From positions 2,976,001 to 3,040,000 of the forward strand of contig NZ_CP108476.1 of assembly GCF_036226465.1 (NCBI RefSeq): a DNA stretch of 64,000 bases, written 5' to 3'. The notes beneath the pieces were generated by a model. It did not search any database, was not told where the DNA came from, and saw only the letters and a program-made list of their open reading frames with translations. The DNA is from Kitasatospora sp. NBC_01250 (GTDB lineage: Bacteria > Actinomycetota > Actinomycetes > Streptomycetales > Streptomycetaceae). Positions 59,047 through 64,000 of the stretch are shown piece by piece. The stretch's first letter is position 1. Every line of letters begins with the position of its first letter. The position numbers were made by a program, and so were the translations under genes.

Positions 59047-60056
59047 CCAACGCCCACCCGTCGCCCGCCGCCACCCTCCTTTCGAGCGGCTCCGCCGCCG
59101 CCCCCAACCGCCTGCGCCCGCGCCGCTCCTGTCTCGCCGTCCCCGGCAGCAACCCGCGCTTCCTGGAGAAGGCCCAGGGCCTGCCCGCCGACCAGGTCTT
59201 CCTCGACCTGGAGGACGCCTGCGCCCCCCTGGTCAAGGAGAGCGCCCGGCACAGCATCGTGGACGCGCTGAACAACGGCGACTGGGGCAAGAAGACCAAG
59301 GTCGTGCGGGTCAACGACTGGACCACGCACTGGACCTACCGCGACGTGATCACGGTGGTCGAGGGCGCCGGCCCGAACCTGGACTGCATCATGCTGCCCA
59401 AGGTGCAGGACGCCGAGCAGGTCAAGGCGCTGGACCTGCTGCTCACCCAGATCGAGAAGACGATGGGCTTCGAGGTCGGCAGGATCGGCATCGAGGCGCA
59501 GATCGAGAACGCCAAGGGCCTGATCAACGTCGACGCGATCGCCACCGCCTCGCCGCGGCTGGAGACCATCATCTTCGGCCCGGCCGACTTCATGGCCTCG
59601 ATCAACATGAAGTCCCTGGTGGTCGGCGAGCAGCCGCCCGGCTACAACGCCGACGCCTACCACTACATCCTGATGCGCATCCTGATGGCCGCCCGGGCCA
59701 ACGACCTGCAGGCGATCGACGGCCCCTACCTGCAGATCCGCAACGCCGAGGGCTACCGCGAGGTGGCCGGGCGGTCCGCCGCGCTGGGCTTCGACGGCAA
59801 GTGGGTGCTGCACCCGGACCAGGTCGCCGCGGCGAACGAGATCTACTCGCCCTCCCAGGAGGACTACGACCACGCCGAGCTGATCCTGGACGCCTACGAC
59901 TGGTGCACCTCGGAGGCCGGCGGCTTCAAGGGCTCGGCGATGCTCGGCGACGAGATGATCGACGAGGCCAGCCGCAAGATGGCGCTGGTGATCTCCGGCA
60001 AGGGCCGTGCCGCGGGCATGGAGCGCACCTCCAAGTTCGAGCCCCCGCAGGCATAG
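59043..60056 (+). CDS. mcl: L-malyl-CoA / beta-methylmalyl-CoA lyase (CitE-like)
   Basis: This 337-residue CitE-superfamily lyase has RPRRSCLAVPGSNPRFLEKAQGLPADQVFLDLEDACAP (substrate Arg and metal Asp/Glu), IGIEAQIENAKGLINVD (catalytic Glu) and IIFGPADFMASI. It cleaves beta-methylmalyl-CoA to glyoxylate and propionyl-CoA in the ethylmalonyl-CoA pathway, as placed by its neighbours. ATG overlaps the ecm stop (ATGA). The stop is followed after 16 bp by mch. Confidence 0.92.
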   Translation: MTNAHPSPAATLLSSGSAAAPNRLRPRRSCLAVPGSNPRFLEKAQGLPADQVFLDLEDACAPLVKESARHSIVDALNNGDWGKKTKVVRVNDWTTHWTYRDVITVVEGAGPNLDCIMLPKVQDAEQVKALDLLLTQIEKTMGFEVGRIGIEAQIENAKGLINVDAIATASPRLETIIFGPADFMASINMKSLVVGEQPPGYNADAYHYILMRILMAARANDLQAIDGPYLQIRNAEGYREVAGRSAALGFDGKWVLHPDQVAAANEIYSPSQEDYDHAELILDAYDWCTSEAGGFKGSAMLGDEMIDEASRKMALVISGKGRAAGMERTSKFEPPQA

Positions 60057-60072
60057 GGAAGAGGGATCTGAG

Positions 60073-60576
60073 ATGCAGTTCGGACGCACCTACGAGGAGT
60101 TCGAGGTCGGCGCGGTCTACAAGCACTGGCCCGGGAAGACCGTCACCGAGTACGACGATCACCTCTTCTGCCTGCTGACCATGAACCACCACCCCCTCCA
60201 CATGGACACCAACTATGCGGAGAAGACGACGGACTTCGGCAAGAACGTCGTGGTCGGCAACTACATCTACTCGCTGCTGCTCGGCATGTCCGTCCCGGAC
60301 GTCTCGGGCAAGGCGATCGCCAACCTGGAGATCGAGTCGCTGCGGCACATCGCGCCGACCTTCCACGGCGACACCCTGTACGGCGAGACCACGGTGCTGG
60401 ACAAGTGGCCGTCCAAGTCCAAGGACGACCGCGGCATCGTCTACGTCGAGACCAAGGGCTACAAGCAGGACGGCACCGTCGTCTGCCTCTTCCGCCGCAA
60501 GGTGATGGTGCCGACCACCACCTACACCCAGGCGCGCGGCGGCGAGCAGCCCGGCCGCCCGACCCCGCTGGCCTGA
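60073..60576 (+). CDS. mch: MaoC-family dehydratase, mesaconyl-CoA hydratase
   Basis: This 167-residue single hot-dog protein has hydratase-2 motif features CLLTMNHHPLHMDTNYAEKTTDFGKNVVVGNYIYSLLLGMSVPD, where Asp and His of the MaoC active site fall in HHPLHMD. Gene context (ccr-ecm-mcl before, mcd after) assigns hydration of mesaconyl-CoA to beta-methylmalyl-CoA. It is half the size of the double-domain alphaproteobacterial enzyme, as expected in actinobacteria. ATG at 60073, GAGGG RBS. Confidence 0.88.
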   Translation: MQFGRTYEEFEVGAVYKHWPGKTVTEYDDHLFCLLTMNHHPLHMDTNYAEKTTDFGKNVVVGNYIYSLLLGMSVPDVSGKAIANLEIESLRHIAPTFHGDTLYGETTVLDKWPSKSKDDRGIVYVETKGYKQDGTVVCLFRRKVMVPTTTYTQARGGEQPGRPTPLA

Positions 60577-60602
60577 CCGGCCGCACCCGCCATGCCCCCG
60601 GT

Positions 60603-60672
60603 CAGGGGCCGCCGTCATCGGCCCCTGGCCGGTCCAGGGGGCTCCGCGAAAGTCACGCTTCGCGGGGCCCCC
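60603..60672 (+). terminator. Two tandem hairpins between mch and mcd
   Basis: CAGGGGCCG-CCGTCAT-CGGCCCCTG (60603-60627) is a perfect 9-bp stem. 60637-60650 pairs with 60659-60672 over 14 bp with one mismatch and an 8-nt loop. They could partly terminate or stabilise the operon transcript before mcd. Confidence 0.7.
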
Positions 60673-60723
60673 GACCCCCTCCCGAGCCTTTTCCTGAACA
60701 CCCAGAGCATTCGGAGCCGCACG

Positions 60724-61926
60724 ATGGGACGCCTCGCACAGACCGACGGCCTCACCGAGATCCAGCGGGACATCCTCGCCACCGTGCGGGATTTTGTCGA
60801 CAAGGAGATCATCCCGGTCGCCACCGAGCTGGAGCACAAGGACGAGTACCCCGCCGCGATCGTGGAGGGGATGAAGCAGCTGGGCCTGTTCGGCCTGACC
60901 ATCCCCGAGGAGTTCGGCGGCCTCGGTGAGTCGCTGCTCACCTACGCCCTGGTGGTCGAGGAGATCGCCCGTGGCTGGATGTCGGTGTCCGGCATCGTCA
61001 ACACCCACTTCATCGTGGCCCACATGATCAACGCCCACGGCACCCAGGAGCAGAAGGAGTACTTCCTGCCCAGGATGGCCGCCGGCGAGATCCGCGGCGC
61101 CTTCTCGATGTCCGAGCCGGGCCTGGGCTCGGACGTCTCGGCGATCAGCACCAAGGGCGTCAAGGACGGCGAGTTCTACGTCCTCAACGGCCAGAAGATG
61201 TGGCTGACCAACGGCGGCACCTCCACCCTGGTCGCGGTGCTCTGCAAGACGGACGAGGGCGCCGACACCCCCTACCGCAACATGACCACCTTCCTGATCG
61301 AGAAGACGCCCGGCTTCGGCCCGAACCCGACCGTCCCCGGTCTGACCGTGCCCGGCAAGATCGAGAAGATGGGCTACAAGGGCGTCGACACCACCGAGCT
61401 GGTGCTCCAGGACGTACGAATTCCGGCCAACCGGATCCTCGGCGGCGTCCCCGGCAAGGGCTTCTACCAGATGATGGACGGCGTCGAGGTCGGCCGGGTC
61501 AACGTGGCCGCGCGCGGCTGCGGAGTGGCCCGGCGCGCCTTCGAGCTCGGCATCTCCTACGCCCAGCAGCGCTCCACCTTCGGCAAGAAGATCGCCGAGC
61601 ACCAGGCGATCCAGTTCAAGCTGGCCGAAATGGCCACCAAGGTCGAGGCCGCGCACCAGATGATGGTGATGGCCGCCCGCAAGAAGGACAGCGGCGAGCG
61701 CAACGACCTCGAGGCCGGCATGGCCAAGTACCTCGCCTCCGAGTACTGCAAGGAGGTCGTCGAGGACTCCTTCCGGATCCACGGCGGCTACGGCTTCTCC
61801 AAGGAGTACGAGATCGAGCGCCTGTACCGCGAGGCGCCGATGCTGCTGATCGGCGAGGGCACCGCGGAGATCCAGAAGATGATCGTCGGCCGCCGCCTGC
61901 TGGAGGAGTACCGGCTCGCCGAGTAG
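60724..61926 (+). CDS. mcd: Acyl-CoA dehydrogenase, (2S)-methylsuccinyl-CoA dehydrogenase
   Basis: This 400-residue FAD-dependent acyl-CoA dehydrogenase has FGLTIPEEFGGLG, the FAD/substrate loop FSMSEPGLGSDVSAISTKGVK, and C-terminal SFRIHGGYGFSKEYEIERLYREAPMLLIGEGTAEIQKMI. Context assigns oxidation of methylsuccinyl-CoA to mesaconyl-CoA. It lacks the N-terminal extension of the alphaproteobacterial enzyme. It starts 147 bp after mch, so it may have extra control from the intervening hairpins. A terminator follows. Confidence 0.9.
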   Translation: MGRLAQTDGLTEIQRDILATVRDFVDKEIIPVATELEHKDEYPAAIVEGMKQLGLFGLTIPEEFGGLGESLLTYALVVEEIARGWMSVSGIVNTHFIVAHMINAHGTQEQKEYFLPRMAAGEIRGAFSMSEPGLGSDVSAISTKGVKDGEFYVLNGQKMWLTNGGTSTLVAVLCKTDEGADTPYRNMTTFLIEKTPGFGPNPTVPGLTVPGKIEKMGYKGVDTTELVLQDVRIPANRILGGVPGKGFYQMMDGVEVGRVNVAARGCGVARRAFELGISYAQQRSTFGKKIAEHQAIQFKLAEMATKVEAAHQMMVMAARKKDSGERNDLEAGMAKYLASEYCKEVVEDSFRIHGGYGFSKEYEIERLYREAPMLLIGEGTAEIQKMIVGRRLLEEYRLAE

Positions 61927-61932
61927 CGACCA

Positions 61933-61974
61933 CCCGTGGGTGGGCCGCCGCCGCGCGCGAGGCCCGCCCACGGG
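61933..61974 (+). terminator. Terminator after mcd
   Basis: A 14-bp stem (61933-61946 with 61961-61974, one G-T pair) with a 14-nt GC-rich loop lies 6 bp past the mcd stop. It ends the ethylmalonyl-CoA operon. Confidence 0.8.
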
Positions 61975-62211
61975 GCTGAGAGATGTTTCACGGATCTTGA
62001 CGGTCCCTTGGGAACCGACCACCGGCCCGCTACGGTCGTATACATAGCGCGTGTGCTCCGGCACGGTAGGAGACAGTTGAACGAGCAGGCGGGTTGCCCA
62101 CCCACCACCTGCTCCCGATAGCATCCACCGGGACAGCAGCTGTCCCCTTATCACCCGATCCCCGCGGTTGGCCCCCGTGCAGGCCAAGATCCCCCGCGAT
62201 AAAGGTCTTCG

Positions 62212-62904
62212 ATGCCCATCAGCCCGTCCCCACGCTCCTCCGTCACGGAACGCGATGCCCTCGCTCCCGAGACGGCCGGCCGGCGACCCCGCGTCACCAT
62301 CGCGCGCGGAGCCACCCCCTGGTTCGTCCCGACCCTGGCCACCGCGGCCCTGACCACCGCTCTCACCAAGCGGAACGGCAAGTGGGCTCTCGCGGCGGTA
62401 CCGACCTGCGCGCTCAGCGCGGGCATGCTGTGGTTCTTCCGCGACCCCGAGCGCGAGATCGGCGCCGGCAGAGTGATCTCGCCGGCCGATGGCGTGGTGC
62501 AGAGCATCGACGCCTGGCCCGACGGCCGCACCCGGGTGGCGATCTTCATGAGCCCGCTCAACGTGCACGTCAACCGGGCTCCGCTGCCGGGCACCGTGAC
62601 CTCCGTCGAGCACATCGCCGGCGGCTTCGTCCCCGCGTTCAACAAGGACAGCGACCGCAACGAGCGGGTCGTCTGGCACTTCGACACCGAGCTCGGCGAC
62701 ATCGAGATGGTGCAGATCGCCGGCGCCGTGGCGCGCCGCATCGTGCCGTACGTGCCCGCCGGCACCAAGGTCGAGCAGGGCGAGCGGATCGGCCTGATCC
62801 GCTTCGGCTCCCGCGTCGACACCTACCTGCCGCCCGGCGTCGAGGTCGGCGTCGAGGTCGGCCAGAAGACGACCGCGGGGGTGACACGCCTTGACCGTGA
62901 CTGA
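62212..62904 (+). CDS. psd: Phosphatidylserine decarboxylase, proenzyme
   Basis: This 230-residue short-type Psd has an N-terminal hydrophobic region (WALAAVPTCALSAGMLWFFRDP), RVISPADGVV and FMSPLNVHVNRAPLPG. The self-cleavage site Gly199-Ser200 is in IRFGSRVD, which yields the pyruvoyl cofactor. It makes phosphatidylethanolamine from phosphatidylserine at the inner membrane. ATG at 62212 after an AAAGG RBS. Overlaps the pssA start by 14 bp. Confidence 0.94.
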   Translation: MPISPSPRSSVTERDALAPETAGRRPRVTIARGATPWFVPTLATAALTTALTKRNGKWALAAVPTCALSAGMLWFFRDPEREIGAGRVISPADGVVQSIDAWPDGRTRVAIFMSPLNVHVNRAPLPGTVTSVEHIAGGFVPAFNKDSDRNERVVWHFDTELGDIEMVQIAGAVARRIVPYVPAGTKVEQGERIGLIRFGSRVDTYLPPGVEVGVEVGQKTTAGVTRLDRD

Positions 62905-63787
62905 TCCCGAGACCCTGGTGGGCATCGGCGACTCGGAGGAGACCGAGCTGCGCCGGCGCCGCTGGGCACGCGACCGCGAGCTACGCGCGCCGCGTTCACC
63001 GCAGACCCTGTCCACGGCGGACTTCCTGACCCTGGGCAACGCCGTCTGCGGTTTCCTGGCGATCTACTCGATCACCACCAACATGCTCATCCCGCACATC
63101 AGCGGCACCGGTGACGGCACCGGCGGCATGATCCGCCACGGTGCGGCCACCGCCGTGACCCTGCTGCTGCTCGGCTCGATGTGCGACCTCTTCGACGGCC
63201 TGGTGGCCCGCAAGCTGCGCTCCTCGGCGCTGGGCGCGGAGCTGGACAACCTGGCCGACCTGATCAGCTTCGGCATCGCCCCCGCCTACTTCGTCGCCGT
63301 CTGGGGCATCGTCGGCGGCTCGGGCGGCAACGGCCAGGGCCTGTCCGCCTTCATCGCGCTGACCGTGCTGCTCTCGGTGGTGCTGCGACTGGCCCGGTTC
63401 TCCGCGGTCAAGATGCGCCCCGGCGTCTTCCAGGGCATGCCCTGCCCGATGGGCGCGATGACGGTGATCGCCATCGTGCTGCTCGACCCGCCGTTCCTGG
63501 CCGGCCTGCTGGCCATCTTCGGCGTGGCCTACCTGATGGTCAGCAAGGTCGAGTACCCCAAGCCGCAGGGCCTGCTGGCCACCGCCACGCTGGCCTGGAT
63601 CGTGGTCTCGATCGGCTGCCTGGCCGCCTGGGCCGCCGGTCTGCCCGGCGGTGACGTGCTGATGCACATCGGCGCCGTCGCCCAGATCGCGCTGGCCGCC
63701 ATGGCCCCGCTGCTGGTGATCCGCCGCAAGGTCGGCCAGAAGGTCGGCGACGTGCGGGCCCGCCGCGCGGAGTCCCGCGGCTGCTGA
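62891..63787 (+). CDS. pssA: CDP-diacylglycerol--serine O-phosphatidyltransferase
   Basis: This 298-residue membrane enzyme of the CDP-alcohol phosphatidyltransferase family has the motif D-x2-D-G-x2-A-R-x7-G-x3-D-x3-D in DLFDGLVARKLRSSALGAELDNLAD, with ~7 membrane helices. It makes phosphatidylserine from CDP-diacylglycerol and serine; Psd then decarboxylates it. The start is TTG at 62891 or GTG at 62897, both inside the end of psd, so translation is coupled. A very strong terminator follows. Confidence 0.93.
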   Translation: MTVTDPETLVGIGDSEETELRRRRWARDRELRAPRSPQTLSTADFLTLGNAVCGFLAIYSITTNMLIPHISGTGDGTGGMIRHGAATAVTLLLLGSMCDLFDGLVARKLRSSALGAELDNLADLISFGIAPAYFVAVWGIVGGSGGNGQGLSAFIALTVLLSVVLRLARFSAVKMRPGVFQGMPCPMGAMTVIAIVLLDPPFLAGLLAIFGVAYLMVSKVEYPKPQGLLATATLAWIVVSIGCLAAWAAGLPGGDVLMHIGAVAQIALAAMAPLLVIRRKVGQKVGDVRARRAESRGC

Positions 63788-63799
63788 TCCGCCACCCGG

Positions 63800-63850
63800 C
63801 AACGACCGCGGCCCCCTGATCCACACCGGATCAGGGGGCCGCGGTCGTTG
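63800..63850. terminator. Bidirectional terminator after pssA
   Basis: A perfect 23-bp stem (63800-63822 with 63828-63850) has a 5-nt ACACC loop. It lies 13 bp after the pssA stop and faces a leftward gene, so it probably serves both. Confidence 0.9.
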
Positions 63851-63927
63851 CTGCGGGCGCGGGCTCCGTCGTCGTGGCCGCGGGCCCCGTCGTGGCCGTC
63901 GTGGCTGTCATGGCCGTGGGCGGCCGG

Positions 63928-64000
63928 TCAGGCGCCGCCGTGGTGGACGCTGAACGCCGAGCGCCGGGCCGCCCGGGCGACCGCGGCGTCGGGGTGCACG
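63928..64000 (-). CDS. C-terminal end of an unidentified leftward gene
   Basis: On the minus strand the frame reads VHPDAAVARAARRSAFSVHH followed by GGA and TGA (stop at 63928-63930), with GC-rich third positions and no stop up to the edge. It converges on pssA at the shared terminator. The fragment is too short to name. Confidence 0.5.
   Translation of the reverse strand, partial: VHPDAAVARAARRSAFSVHHGGA

Noticed and set aside
1..64000. Search by eye for tRNA/rRNA genes, CRISPR arrays, transposases and attachment sites
   Set aside because: None seen. The direct repeats present are short tandem repeats without CRISPR spacing, and no transposase or integrase motif was found in any plausible ORF.

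Overview
The window is very GC-rich actinobacterial DNA with almost wall-to-wall genes, GTG/TTG starts, frequent ATGA stop/start overlaps and GC-saturated third codon positions. Gene content and order point to a member of Streptomycetaceae. The stretch fabG-fabI, tldD/E, moaA, acetate symporter, DnaQ-like exonuclease, Asp23 genes, gbn and ABC-F ATPase is a familiar Streptomyces neighbourhood. The crotonyl-CoA carboxylase/reductase carries the four CO2-binding residues at the residue numbers known from the Kitasatospora setae enzyme, so I lean to Kitasatospora or a close relative (inference). No tRNA, rRNA, CRISPR array or intact insertion sequence was seen.

Layout. (1) 1-29,129: housekeeping block. 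It holds a MurA-type enzyme with an N-terminal XRE DNA-binding domain (running off the left edge), an FHA-ABC exporter, serB, sixA, a CynX-type MFS pump with a GntR regulator, fabG-fabI, a metallo-beta-lactamase-fold hydrolase, tldD-tldE-kptA, a DUF3099 protein, a small Cys/His protein, moaA, the DUF485/acetate symporter pair, a zinc alcohol dehydrogenase, a DEDDh exonuclease with BRCT, an SDR, a four-gene Asp23/AmaP envelope operon, an enoyl-CoA hydratase, the nucleoid protein gene gbn and an ABC-F ATPase. (2) 29,360-42,176: exopolysaccharide locus. A leftward run of seven genes (polyprenyl sugar phosphotransferase, O-antigen-ligase/Wzy, MurJ-like flippase, NodB deacetylase, glycosyltransferase, Wzz-like protein, FemAB/GNAT-like acyltransferase) is joined by a second glycosyltransferase upstream and a convergent secreted GH26-type hydrolase. 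(3) 42,406-51,864: accessory region with an SRPBCC protein, a HipA-like kinase, a Trypco1 protein coupled to a 1400-residue trypsin-STAND NTPase-WD40 protein, an XRE regulator, an unrecognised protein, an ArsR regulator and a glutamine-synthetase-like enzyme. (4) 52,422-61,926: ethylmalonyl-CoA pathway block (double-domain 3-hydroxyacyl-CoA dehydrogenase, TetR regulator, ccr, ecm, mcl, mch, mcd). (5) 62,212-63,787: psd-pssA for phosphatidylethanolamine synthesis. The tail end of a leftward gene lies at the right edge.

How it works together. The ethylmalonyl-CoA genes would convert acetoacetyl/crotonyl-CoA units to glyoxylate and propionyl-CoA and also supply ethylmalonyl-CoA. Two TGGCAC-N3-GTGNNN elements, 22 bp apart in the ccr promoter, are a likely operator, and a third matching palindrome sits in the neighbouring tetR gene. 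The exopolysaccharide genes form a self-contained Wzy-type assembly line. The most interesting unit is the Trypco1 plus trypsin-STAND-WD40 pair at 44,019-48,577. It has the architecture of a predicted conflict (anti-phage or self/non-self) system: a sensor WD40 propeller, an NTPase switch and a protease effector, under a promoter whose -10 is covered by a perfect inverted repeat. Several noncoding structures (a structured leader before the GH26 gene, a possible leaderless leader peptide before the ABC-F gene, a GATC-rich spacer upstream of gbn) also deserve a look.
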